Assembly: GCF_947499265.1 (NCBI RefSeq)
Contig: NZ_CANMNK010000001.1
Coordinates: 18,501 to 82,500, forward strand
Direction: 5' to 3'
Source of the DNA: an uncultured Roseobacter sp.
GTDB lineage: Bacteria > Pseudomonadota > Alphaproteobacteria > Rhodobacterales > Rhodobacteraceae
DNA: 64,000 nt
The notes beneath the pieces are model-generated. The model ran no database searches and had not been told where the DNA came from. It saw nothing but the letters and a program-made list of their open reading frames with translations. Positions 1 to 9,773 of this stretch are shown here, piece after piece; position 1 is the first letter of the stretch, and each line of letters starts with the position of its first letter. The translations under genes and the position numbers were made by a program.

Positions 1-408
1 AACGGGTCGACGACTTGGAAACCAGACCAACTCCAACACTGCGCGACATGCGTTGAGCCGGAATTGCCAACCTGCGCCGTCATTGCATTGGCGGCGAATG
101 GCAGCAATGCGGGCTACTGGCGCAGCATTGAGCGGCTCTGTTCAACGGCAGGTTTGGGCCGTTCGCGAGATCCTTTGAGGCGGGGCAGGGGGCAATGCTG
201 CACCGCCTCTGATGGCCGCTGCGAGCTCACTTTACCGTTTTTCGGTGTCGCAGCGAACGTCTAGTATCGCAAAAACGAAACGGCCGTCGAAATCTCGGCT
301 ATGGATATCGCTTACGGCACGCCAAATAGCTTTAGCCATATTTACTTAAACCTTATCGTTTCCTAGGTAATTTGATTTGCTTTCATCCTTCGACGACTTC
401 AAATCAAC

Positions 409-873
409 TCAAAAACTCGGCTTTGCGATCATCAACCAAAATACCGCTAGAAGTGCCGGAAAAGCGAGCGAACCCAACAGCACCCATTGCCTGAAGTAGC
501 GCCAATAGCCTGCGGGGAGCTGCGAAAGATCGGTTGCGTCATGCGCTATTTTGCGCATTTTGACCTGTATCCAAACGACCGGTAGCCAGCATGCGCCTGC
601 AAACGCAAATAAGACTAGCGCGACCCACAACCATGTGGCGTCAAGTGTCCATCCCGCCTGCGATATCAGCAATGCGCCACTGACGAGTTGAACAAAGCCT
701 GACGGCGTCGTGAAAATGAGATCACCCAAAACCACCATCTGCGTTGCGAATTTGATCGCGGCAAGATTTTTCACCTTGTGCGCTGCAAAATAGAAAAACG
801 CGAGCCCAATTCCGGTCCCGAACAGCACGGTCGAGCTGACGATGTGAATCCACTTTAAGACCAAGTATTCCAT
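409..873 (-). CDS. DUF2269-like integral membrane protein
   Basis: ORF from internal Met (MEYLVLKWIHIVSSTVLFGTGIGLAFFYF...); four hydrophobic segments and DUF2269-like pattern. Confidence 0.7.
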   Translation of the reverse strand: MEYLVLKWIHIVSSTVLFGTGIGLAFFYFAAHKVKNLAAIKFATQMVVLGDLIFTTPSGFVQLVSGALLISQAGWTLDATWLWVALVLFAFAGACWLPVVWIQVKMRKIAHDATDLSQLPAGYWRYFRQWVLLGSLAFPALLAVFWLMIAKPSF

Positions 874-911
874 ACCAACGGATAACCACCTAGAACCTGT
901 GCAGACAAGAG

Positions 912-1532
912 GTGGCCATGTCAGAAAACGAACCATTCTTCGAAAAGATCTTTGGCGAAGATTGGGCGACCATGCCCGAGGTGTTTCACGCTCACTATGC
1001 AAACCGGACACACAGAGACGACGTTGTGCGTGTCACTGGCCTGATGGATATCCGGCAAAGCTGGTTAATGCGGTTGGCGGCCCCTCTGTTTCGCATGACC
1101 AAAACCCTTGTTCCGGTTGATCGCAAAGGCGTCGACACCGAAGTGATCTTTCGCACGCACGCTGATAACGACGGTTTTTGGTATCATCGCCACTTCAGGC
1201 TCGGACCTGTCGGCACATATGAATTTGTCTCTCGATTAGAGCATATGGGCGGCAGTCAAGTGACGGAATGGACGGGGGCAGGGATCGGGTGGCACTCGAC
1301 CTTCGCCTTTGACGGCAGCCGTGTCCGGTTGGAACATATAGGTTACAGGTTCAAGCTGGGTCGACTGACCATGCGGCTCCCGGTGACGTGGCTGTTTGGC
1401 GTCCCCTCCGCATGGGAAGAAGCTATCGACGACACTCATTTCCGCATGGAAATGACAATCCAACATTGGCTCTTTGGGCATCTCTATTCATACTCCGGTG
1501 CGTTCGAAATCGATGAGGTAACCCTTGGCTAA
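912..1532 (+). CDS. DUF4166-like protein
   Basis: 206-aa ORF with RVTGLMDIRQSWLMRLAAPLFRM...TEWTGAGIGWHSTF pattern; directly upstream of a saccharopine dehydrogenase-like gene, a common pairing. Confidence 0.65.
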   Translation: MAMSENEPFFEKIFGEDWATMPEVFHAHYANRTHRDDVVRVTGLMDIRQSWLMRLAAPLFRMTKTLVPVDRKGVDTEVIFRTHADNDGFWYHRHFRLGPVGTYEFVSRLEHMGGSQVTEWTGAGIGWHSTFAFDGSRVRLEHIGYRFKLGRLTMRLPVTWLFGVPSAWEEAIDDTHFRMEMTIQHWLFGHLYSYSGAFEIDEVTLG

Positions 1533-2637
1533 TTGTGCGCTCATCCTTGGCGGTTACGGAAATTTTGGCAAACGCATAAGTGCTGCGCTGGCGTCCAAAG
1601 GCATCCCCGTTCTGATAGCGGGACGCGACTTTCAAAAGGCGAGCGATCTAGCAAAATTGATCGGTCCCATTGCCACTCCATTGAAACTCGATGTCGAAAC
1701 AGGGCTTGCCCAGGCATTCAAGGAACATGATCCTTGTGTCGTGGTGAACACCGTTGGTCCGTTCCAAGGACAAGGATACGATGTCGCTCGCGCCGCGATT
1801 GATCACAAGATCCACTATATCGATCTTGCCGATGGGCGGGAATTTGTGACGGGCATCAACGAACTAGACCAGCAAGCGCAAGACGCCGGTGTTGCGATTA
1901 TCAGTGGTGCAAGCACAGTTCCCGCGCTCTCGGACGCTGTTATGGCCGCCTATGCGTCGGACTTCGCGCGAATTGACCTGATGAAGTACGGCATTGCACC
2001 AGGGCAAGGGGCCGAACGTGGTCTTGCGACGACACGCGCAATTCTTGGCTATGTCGGGCGAAGGCTGGCACCGTTCAAAGGGATCAGGCCCGACATCTAC
2101 GGTTGGCAGGATATATACCGCCAACCTTATCCGGGTCTTGGTGCAAGGTGGATGGCCAACTGCGATGTCCCCGACTTGGACTTGCTGCCAGATCGGCATA
2201 ACATCAAAACAATCCAGTTTTCCGCGGGGCTGGAGCTTGGCCTGATGCACCTCGGCCTTTGGGCTATTTCCCACCTCGTGCGACTTGGTCTTCCCCTTCC
2301 GCTCGAACGAATGGCCCCAGCTTTGTTGTCGATTAGCAATTGGTTCAATCCCTTCGGTAGCAGAGATGGCGGCATGCATGTGTTCCTGACCGGAGATAGC
2401 GTCGAAAACCCTGGTCAGCAAATAGAGCGGAGTTGGTTCATTGTTGCACGCAACGGCTGTGGCCCGCACATCCCGACGATACCAGCCATTATCCTCGCTG
2501 CGCGTATAGCAAAAGGGGATCAGCCTACTGCAGGTGCAAGGCCATGCTTGGGGATGGTCTCCCTTGCGGACTATCTGTCAGAACTCGAAACACTGGACGT
2601 CGAAACGATCACTCATCTCCGATCAATCGCGCCCTGA
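1525..2637 (+). CDS. Saccharopine dehydrogenase-like NAD(P)-binding protein
   Basis: 370-aa ORF, N-terminal LILGGYGNFGKRISAALASKGIPVLIAGRD Rossmann motif; TTG start overlapping the upstream ORF. Confidence 0.8.
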   Translation: MANCALILGGYGNFGKRISAALASKGIPVLIAGRDFQKASDLAKLIGPIATPLKLDVETGLAQAFKEHDPCVVVNTVGPFQGQGYDVARAAIDHKIHYIDLADGREFVTGINELDQQAQDAGVAIISGASTVPALSDAVMAAYASDFARIDLMKYGIAPGQGAERGLATTRAILGYVGRRLAPFKGIRPDIYGWQDIYRQPYPGLGARWMANCDVPDLDLLPDRHNIKTIQFSAGLELGLMHLGLWAISHLVRLGLPLPLERMAPALLSISNWFNPFGSRDGGMHVFLTGDSVENPGQQIERSWFIVARNGCGPHIPTIPAIILAARIAKGDQPTAGARPCLGMVSLADYLSELETLDVETITHLRSIAP

Positions 2638-3040
2638 AACTCGGGCTTGGCAGACTGCACATGTCGGCTTTGCCAAACATGGCGATGCGATTGCGGGCAA
2701 CGCGTTGATAAATCCAGTCCCGGACTGGTCTCGGGACAAGCCAAAACACACGCATCAATTGCCCGATACCGCCGACAGCCTCCCCCGCTTTGATTCAAGC
2801 GTCAAACGACGTCCAACACACGCCGTTCGCCAGAAAAATCCAGCTGTCGGGGTCCGTTGGGTCCATCCGGTAGTGCACCAGAAGGGCACGCCCCAAGGGA
2901 GACTGGACAGGGCAAATTCGGATATTGCCGGTCTTGTCAAAGCGATCAATCAGCTGTGCGCCGAAGGTACACAGCGCGCATTCACCATCCATCACAACAA
3001 CCGCGAACGTATCGTCAAAAGAAGGTACGTTTTCATCCGC
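2613..3040 (-). pseudogene. DCC family (DUF393/YuxK-like) thiol-disulfide oxidoreductase, interrupted by an in-frame TGA
   Basis: One minus-strand frame reads NPFSYQADENVPSFDDTFAVVVMDGECALCTFGAQLIDRF...CWTSFDA*IKAGEAVGGIGQLMRVFWLVPRPVRDWIYQRVARNRIAMFGKADMCSLP...; stop at 2795-2797; no ATG found upstream of the DGECALC motif in this frame. Confidence 0.65.
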
Positions 3041-3603
3041 TTGATAGCTAAATGGATTGCAGGTACCGCTTATCTTGTTGCGTCTCCAGATGACTGCATA
3101 CTTCTTTCTAACTGCTGTATAGAAGAGAATGAAATGTCAAACCATGAAATTCATTGGACGGTCATTTTGATAGAGAAACTTATTCTTTTTCGCTGCAGCG
3201 TAGACTACGTATCACCGCCAAAACGGACATTAGCGCAACCGCAGCGAAATAGAGCTTTGTCCGCAGACTGTCAGTTTAAGGGCACTTGAAGTAGGCGGCC
3301 GCAACGAACGGCCGGTTTGACGGGCCGCGCCGCAGCATCTTGACGACTAGTGAAAGGTCCGGTTTGGGCCGTCCACGTCGATCGGTGTTACCGTCAAAGT
3401 GTAGATGCTGCGCCGCACCCGAAGTCCATTTTGAGCCCAGAGTGATCAATGCTGCGACTTCGATGAATGGCGGTTTTGGTCCAGCTTCGTTGGTGACTAC
3501 ACATCGCTTTAACTAAAATCGACGATTTATTCTCGCCGCAAATTAGTGCTTTCGAAGCGAAAACGAGGATGTATAGCAGCTCCTATCATTTTGCGAGAAC
3601 GAC

Positions 3604-5625
3604 ATGCCGACCGGGATCCCTTCGCTAGTAGGAGAAATCGAACCTGCCGGTTCGACAAATTCGGACGTCTGCACATTGGTGCATGACGGGCAGAATGTGC
3701 TTTTCGCCAGCACAGAAATTGCAAATTTTCTCTCACTTGATCCGTCCACTCTGTCTCACGGCGCTCCGGTCCCGATGATCTTCACTGAAACAGAGGAACT
3801 GAACGAAAATTCGCTAGAACGTCAGGCCCACGAGGCCGGGTGGAGCTTGCGGTCCGAAACCGTGGAATCGTTAACAAGCATCGTCTTTCAGAAGATACGT
3901 AACCATGATCTCGGGAGGACATTCTTCGAAAAGACTTCTGGTATCATGGCTCAAGGCCTCATGATCCATGACCGTGAACAAATTCTATGGAGCAATTCCA
4001 AGGTCGCAGAGATGCTGGATCTGCCGACTTGTCTGGTCGATCCGGGAAGAAACTGGCTCGATATGGTACGTTTCGCCGTTGATCGAGGTGACTATGGAGA
4101 CTCAGGAGGCGACCACATCAAGAGCCTCCGTCAAAACCTGACCCACGGAGGACCGGTGGCGGCGGAACGACGGGTTGGGAACAAGGTTATCGCCATTGCG
4201 GGCCGCTACGATGGCGGTCTCGGCGTTGTTACTTATACAGACGTAACCGATGCGCGCGAACGCGAGAAAAAACTCATCAAGGCAGAGACGCGCGCCCGGT
4301 ATCTGGCGGAATACGACGGTTTAACCGGGCTTCTCAATCGCCGTAGATTTGACGAGGCGATGCTGCAGATGCTTGATGACTGGCATTCAGGACGTTTGAG
4401 TTGCAAGAAAGTTGCTGTCATTCTTCTTGATCTCGACCGGTTCAAGGCGGTCAACGACAGCCAAGGCCATGCGGCAGGTGATGCATTGCTGAAGGAGCTG
4501 TCCATGCGGTTCGGTGATGTCGTCAGCGACGGCGACTTGGCGGCCCGTGTCGGAGGCGATGAATTTGCATTTGCGGTCCCGTGTCTTTCCGACAACGACG
4601 CGTTTGAATTGGCGGAGCGTTTGCAAACCGCTGCGACAGAGCAGATCATGATTGACGGAGTGCAATCGAACGTGGGCGCCTCAATCGGGATTGCCTTATC
4701 TCAGTTTGGCGATGATAGCTCCGATCTCAAGATCGGTGCTGACTTAGCTCTCTACAAAGCAAAACGCGAAGGCCGCGGCAAGGTTGTCCTTTTTGACGTT
4801 GAAATTGCCGAAGAGGAGCGCAACCGTCGCGAGTTTGAGCGAGATCTAAGGACCGCATCGGAACGCGGCGAATTAGAGATGCACTATCAGGTGCAACACG
4901 AGCTGCACAGCAATCAAGCGGTCGGATACGAGGCATTGATGCGTTGGCAGCACCCTATTCGGGGAGCGGTGTCACCGGAAGAGTTTATTCCCATAGCAGA
5001 AGAGATCGGTTTGATCTCCGAGATGGGACGCTGGGCTCTCATCCAGAGCTGCAGCGATATTGCCGGTCTGGACAGCACCTCCCGTGTTTCGGTCAATGTG
5101 TCTCCTGTTCAATTCATGACATCTGACCTTGTCGAGGATATCATCTCATCGCTGAAGGTTTCCGGACTTGACCCGAGCCGTCTCGAGATTGAGGTCACCG
5201 AGACGGTCATGATCAAGGAAACTGAAAAAACACTGGAAACGATGGAGGCGATCGCAGCTCTCGGCGTTGCGATCAGCCTCGACGATTTTGGATCCGGTTA
5301 CTCCTCACTGTCGTATCTGACGCAATTCCCTTTCAGCAAGATCAAGATCGACAAGACATTTATCGCGAGCATGCACAATGATCGTCGCTCCGAGGATCTG
5401 GTCCGATCTATTTTCGCGCTCGCGAATGCCCTTGATCTGAAAGTCACAGCCGAAGGTGTCGAAACTCAACGTCAATTCACGGCGCTGGTGAAGGAATGTT
5501 GTGACGAAGTGCAAGGCTACCTGCTTGGCAAGCCAGTCAGCTATGCGGAACTAAAGGAGAGGGAAACAGACATTCGCTCAGGGATGGGTAGTGAAAAAAC
5601 TGGTTCGGGTTCGCTATTGCCCTGA
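3604..5625 (+). CDS. PAS-like/GGDEF/EAL protein (c-di-GMP cyclase/phosphodiesterase)
   Basis: 673-aa ORF with intact RVGGDEF and YEALMRW motifs, plus DDFGSGYSSLSYL and TAEGVET. Confidence 0.92.
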   Translation: MPTGIPSLVGEIEPAGSTNSDVCTLVHDGQNVLFASTEIANFLSLDPSTLSHGAPVPMIFTETEELNENSLERQAHEAGWSLRSETVESLTSIVFQKIRNHDLGRTFFEKTSGIMAQGLMIHDREQILWSNSKVAEMLDLPTCLVDPGRNWLDMVRFAVDRGDYGDSGGDHIKSLRQNLTHGGPVAAERRVGNKVIAIAGRYDGGLGVVTYTDVTDAREREKKLIKAETRARYLAEYDGLTGLLNRRRFDEAMLQMLDDWHSGRLSCKKVAVILLDLDRFKAVNDSQGHAAGDALLKELSMRFGDVVSDGDLAARVGGDEFAFAVPCLSDNDAFELAERLQTAATEQIMIDGVQSNVGASIGIALSQFGDDSSDLKIGADLALYKAKREGRGKVVLFDVEIAEEERNRREFERDLRTASERGELEMHYQVQHELHSNQAVGYEALMRWQHPIRGAVSPEEFIPIAEEIGLISEMGRWALIQSCSDIAGLDSTSRVSVNVSPVQFMTSDLVEDIISSLKVSGLDPSRLEIEVTETVMIKETEKTLETMEAIAALGVAISLDDFGSGYSSLSYLTQFPFSKIKIDKTFIASMHNDRRSEDLVRSIFALANALDLKVTAEGVETQRQFTALVKECCDEVQGYLLGKPVSYAELKERETDIRSGMGSEKTGSGSLLP

Positions 5626-5944
5626 TTAACTATCTATCCCGTTGCACCGACGCTGGACTGTTGCAAGTTCCATTCTCCAGCTCGGTCGCTGGGGCGGGCT
5701 TTTGATCCCATCAGGATACCGCATGCTATGTTACCCAACCTCCTACCACCGAGGGCCAGAATTTCTCGCTTTGACGAAGCTGCAGCGCGGCACTTGCCCA
5801 GCTGATCAACGTCCAGAGTGGGCTGTCCACGATGGCCGATCTCATGGCATGGGCTTGGATGCTGCAAGTGCTCCAACGACAGCAATGAGCCCATCTTTAC
5901 CTGGTGCTGCGCCATCCACGAACATCAGCTTTTCGACAATAGCA

Positions 5945-6583
5945 CTAGCTGGACGGCAGGCCGGGATCAGTCTCCACGACACTTTTTCGCTCAGCTGCAA
6001 ATGCCCACCAGTCGACAATAGCAGAATACTCCTTCAAGGCATTCGCGCCCTCTGCTGCCTGGACGAAATACGCAATCATCGGTGCAAGATGGCAATCGGC
6101 CAAGGTGAAAGCTTTGCCGTTAAGAACGCGCCCTTCGACTGCCAGCGCATTTAATGCACCTAAAACGGGGAGCGACGCCTCCAAGCCCTGTGACATCTCG
6201 GTTTTGTCACTGTCTTCTCCTACCGACGGGCGAAAAACACGATGTGCGAACACTTGCCGGATCATAGGTCGATAGCCATAGCTGTCTACGATCGACACGA
6301 CCTGTGCGACACGACCAACTGTTTCCGCTTCAGTCGGGAGCAGGCTAGGTCCCTCGAATGCCGACTCGACATAGCGGTTGATTGCTGCCGTTTCGTAGAT
6401 ATCAAAACCACCGTGGCTGAGGACCGGAACGCGGCCAAATGGATGCCGCTTCAAATGGTCATGAGGTAAATTGGCTTGGAACGGGTCAATTTCTTCGATT
6501 TCATATGCGACATCCTTCTCGTGAAGCGCAACCCGCGCGATACGATTGTATACGCTAAACTGATAGCCTCGAAGTATAACCAT
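5945..6583 (-). CDS. Glutathione S-transferase family protein
   Basis: Start at MVILRGYQFSVYNRIARVALHEKDV...HPFGRVPVLSHGGFDIYETAAINRYV, thioredoxin-fold GST pattern. Confidence 0.85.
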   Translation of the reverse strand: MVILRGYQFSVYNRIARVALHEKDVAYEIEEIDPFQANLPHDHLKRHPFGRVPVLSHGGFDIYETAAINRYVESAFEGPSLLPTEAETVGRVAQVVSIVDSYGYRPMIRQVFAHRVFRPSVGEDSDKTEMSQGLEASLPVLGALNALAVEGRVLNGKAFTLADCHLAPMIAYFVQAAEGANALKEYSAIVDWWAFAAERKSVVETDPGLPSS

Positions 6584-6817
6584 ACCGATGATACTATCTT
6601 CAAGCCATCGACGTTGAAAGTGTCCCGCTCGGCCATATGAGAAGCGAAGTGAGTGAAAGCCGACATCTGATCTCTTGGCAGAAAAGGCGGCAAATGTCCG
6701 CATATCCAACCTCTGACACCATTCCATGTGGTTGTTGGGCCCGCTGCACCGCCGCATGTCTGGATGGAGCCCATCTAGATTGCTGCTGCGCCTTGCACAA
6801 ATGACTGCTTTGTTCAT

Positions 6818-6848
6818 TTGACTTAGACCTACTCTAACCCGTTATCGA
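6818..6848 (+). promoter_or_regulatory. MerR-type promoter/operator: TTGACT-19 bp-TATCGA with TTAGA-CCTAC-TCTAA dyad in the spacer
   Basis: Read directly: ttgact tagacctactctaacccgt tatcga; perfect 5-bp arms at 6823-6837; ends 25 bp upstream of the merR-like ATG. Confidence 0.6.
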
Positions 6849-6872
6849 CGGGTCAGAGGAGCAATCGCATAG

Positions 6873-7238
6873 ATGAAGATTTCTGAAGTGGCTGAGGCGT
6901 GCGGGCTATCTGCACACACAATCCGGTTCTATGAAAAGTCCGGCATGCTGCCCGACATCGAACGTAGTGCAGACGGCCACCGTCACTTCACACCGCGCCA
7001 TGTCGAGTGGTTGACACTTCTCTACTGGCTTCGCGAGACCGGTATGTCGCTCAAGCAGATGCGGCGGTTTACCGCTCTCGCGAAAGAGGGGGAAGTTGGG
7101 ACCGCTGAGAGGCGCCAAATCCTCACGGGCCATGCCAAAACCCTCAAGGCCAAGCGCGCAAAGCTCGAAAAGTGCGAAAGCGTCCTTGCCATCAAGATTG
7201 CCAGCTATGGCCCTACGAACAACGAGGATTCTGAATGA
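6873..7238 (+). CDS. MerR family transcriptional regulator
   Basis: MKISEVAEACGLSAHTIRFYEKSGMLPDIERS...HFTPRHVEWLTLLYWLRETGMSLKQM. Confidence 0.9.
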   Translation: MKISEVAEACGLSAHTIRFYEKSGMLPDIERSADGHRHFTPRHVEWLTLLYWLRETGMSLKQMRRFTALAKEGEVGTAERRQILTGHAKTLKAKRAKLEKCESVLAIKIASYGPTNNEDSE

Positions 7239-7945
7239 AGTTTGCCTACCTGATCGAGCCACCCTTCAACTTTGTGGACGAACGTGGAGGAGTCACTGGA
7301 TGCGACGTCGCACTCGCGCGCTACGTCATTGGCAAACTCAGGTTCGCCAATTTCGACCCTATCGAAACCGAGTTTCCCGAGCTTCTACTAGGGCTTACCG
7401 ATGGTCGTTGGCGCATGACGACGGGTCTGTTCGCGACGGATGAGCGGCGCGAGCATGCCCAATTCAGCCGACCCATCTGGGCACTTCCCGACGGCTTGCT
7501 TGTTAAGAAGGGCAACCCGCGCAATCTGAACGACTACCAATCCCTAGCAGACAATGCCGACATCAAACTGGCCGTTATTCGTGACCAGCTCCAGCATCGC
7601 TCCGCAATTGAGTTCGGCGTGGACAATGATCGGATCACTATATTCGAGACTTATACTGAAGCTGCGAAAAGCGTGAGGCTGGGCAGCGTTGATGCCTACG
7701 CCAGCGTCGGGCGGGCGCATAGCGGCTTCATTGAGCGAAACCCGGACTGGGAGTTGGAATTGGTTGCCGTCCCTTTCGAAGAAAAGCAGCCTGCATTCGG
7801 CTCGTTCGCGTTCGGCCTGAGCGATACGGTACTTTTGGGCGAGGTCGATGATCTCCTCGCGAGCTTCCTTGGAACCGAGAGGCATAGGAGCATGGTTGCT
7901 GCCTTTGGATTCTCGGATTTCGAAGTCGATCTGGTGGCGCGCTGA
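7235..7945 (+). CDS. Solute-binding-protein-like (SBP_bac_3 type) domain without signal peptide
   Basis: MKFAYLIEPPFNFVDERGGVTGCDVALARYVIGKL...; ATGA overlap with MerR ORF; no N-terminal hydrophobic leader. Confidence 0.75.
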   Translation: MKFAYLIEPPFNFVDERGGVTGCDVALARYVIGKLRFANFDPIETEFPELLLGLTDGRWRMTTGLFATDERREHAQFSRPIWALPDGLLVKKGNPRNLNDYQSLADNADIKLAVIRDQLQHRSAIEFGVDNDRITIFETYTEAAKSVRLGSVDAYASVGRAHSGFIERNPDWELELVAVPFEEKQPAFGSFAFGLSDTVLLGEVDDLLASFLGTERHRSMVAAFGFSDFEVDLVAR

Positions 7946-8211
7946 AACACCTTGAACGGACGTTGGCCTTCAAATCACAAACGGCGGCAAAAGCCCGCAG
8001 GGCAGCCATTGATGTATCAAGCATTCAAGATCAAATCTGATCTTTGGTGCACATATTGCAGATCCGGAAAAGACAGGACATTGCCTTTGATCAAAGCGTG
8101 TCAGTTATTGGAATGCATACCATTTAGTCTAGGGATACCCGCCAGAATTCGCGGCTAACGGTGTTCCGAAGTGAAACCACCTGTGCGTCGTCAACTTTGC
8201 CCTCTTGGGTT

Positions 8212-9018
8212 TCAGACCACGCTCAAATCGGCTCCCTTGATGTCTGCGTCCGCGACCAACTGACCCACGAAACTCTGAGCCTGTCGCGCCCATGCGGTTT
8301 TTTCCAACGCGTCGGAAATCTTTTCGCGCACCGCGCCAAAAGGCAAAACCTGACTTTCGGCCACCGCATCCATGCGGATCACGTGATACCCATGGCGGGT
8401 CAGAACGGGGGTTTCAGTAACCTCACCCCCGTTGAGGTTCCGCAAGACGGCTTCGAACTCGGGGACGGTATCGCCCGGCCCCAGCTGACCCAAAGACCCA
8501 CCAGAGGTTTTGGAGCCACAATCGCTCTCACGCGCGGCCAGCGCAGAAAAACCGTTACGCTCATCGCGGGCAAGGCCGGTCAGCTTGGTTGCGCGTGCCA
8601 GAGCCTTCTTGCGGGCTGTGTCACTGCGTGGATCGCAGGCGATCAGGATATGCGAAACCTCCCACAGGGGCGGGCTGCGGAAGCGTTCAGGCCCGCGCTC
8701 TCATTCAGCGCGAATTTCCGGCTCGCTGGGGTGCGGGGTATCGATGGCGGTCCTGAGAAGGCCCCGGATCAGGGCCTCCTCCTCTGTTTCGATCTGACCG
8801 GGAGCGACTTCCTCCGGATGCGCTTCGATCTTTTGTGCTCTTGCCTGCTGCAGCAAAAGCGTTCGGATCGCGACGGCCTTGGCGGCCTTGCGCCAAGCGA
8901 TGCCCGGCTTGCCCCTGGGGCCAATGTGGTGTTGCGCTTCAGCGGCGACCATCTTGTGGGGGATGATCTCGCCATTGACGATCACGTCCGGAAAAAGCGG
9001 TGATGTCATAGCACTCAC
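8212..9018 (-). pseudogene. NifM-like parvulin peptidyl-prolyl isomerase linked to nar operon, interrupted by an in-frame TGA
   Basis: Same minus frame reads ...TPHPSEPEIRAE*ERGPERFRSPPLWEVSHILIACDPRSDTARKKALARATKLTGLARDERNGFSALARESDCGSKTSGGSLGQLGPGDTVPEFEAVL...; TGA at 8701-8703. Confidence 0.75.
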
Positions 9019-9761
9019 TCCGCCGGGGTGTTGGCTGAAACATCAGCCTTGGCCGAAGACAACGGCACCTGACGGCGCGAGCGCACGACCTGATACCCCG
9101 GCCGCCACAGATAGCGGATCGGGGCTGAGATCATGTGTACCAACCGCGTGAACGGAAAGAGCAGCGTGATCAGAAGCCCAAGGAAGATGTGCAGTTTGTA
9201 AAGCCAGTGCACGTCCACCACCATCGCCCAGGCGTTCAGGTTCCATGTCACCACGCTTTGTGACCAGGTCATGAAACGCACCATTTCGGCCCCATCCATA
9301 TGCTGCAGCGTCTGGGTGATCGTGAGCAACCCGATCAAAAGCTGCAGCCAGATCAGGCTCAGAATACCGATATCGGCAAAGCTCGATGTGGCCCGGATGC
9401 GCGGGTCGGTGAGCCGGCGGTGCAGCAGCATCGTCGCCCCGATGAGAGCGAAAATCCCCGCCGTACCGCCCACCAGAACCGCCAGCCATTGTTTCAGCGC
9501 ATAGGGAATGCCTAGCGCATCCAGCACCCAAACTGGCGTGAACAGGCCCGCCAGGTGCCCAAAGAACACGGTCAAAATGCCGACGTGAAAGAGCACCGAC
9601 CCCATGATCAACTGTTTGCGTCGCAAGAGCTGGGAAGAGCTGGATTTCCACGTGTAGGGGTCGCGTTCATAGCGCGCGATGGTGCCGACCACCAATACGG
9701 TAAGCGCGACATAGGGCATGATGCCAAAGATGATGAAGTCGAGGCTGAAGTCCGAAAACAT
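9015..9761 (-). CDS. narI: Respiratory nitrate reductase gamma subunit (cytochrome b)
   Basis: Five-TM protein with FHVGILTVFFGHLAGLFTP and HIFLGLLITLLFPFTRLVH; position in narGHJI. Confidence 0.95.
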   Translation of the reverse strand: MFSDFSLDFIIFGIMPYVALTVLVVGTIARYERDPYTWKSSSSQLLRRKQLIMGSVLFHVGILTVFFGHLAGLFTPVWVLDALGIPYALKQWLAVLVGGTAGIFALIGATMLLHRRLTDPRIRATSSFADIGILSLIWLQLLIGLLTITQTLQHMDGAEMVRFMTWSQSVVTWNLNAWAMVVDVHWLYKLHIFLGLLITLLFPFTRLVHMISAPIRYLWRPGYQVVRSRRQVPLSSAKADVSANTPAE

Positions 9762-9773
9762 GTCTCTTTCTCC

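Noticed and set aside
5642-6154. 170-aa plus-strand ORF
   Set aside because: Mostly antisense to the GST gene; no coding signature.
8701-8703. TGA as selenocysteine or global TGA recoding (together with 2795-2797)
   Set aside because: Many genes here use TGA as a normal stop, the positions do not correspond to catalytic Cys sites, and no SECIS-like hairpin was recognised; pseudogene or sequence error is simpler.
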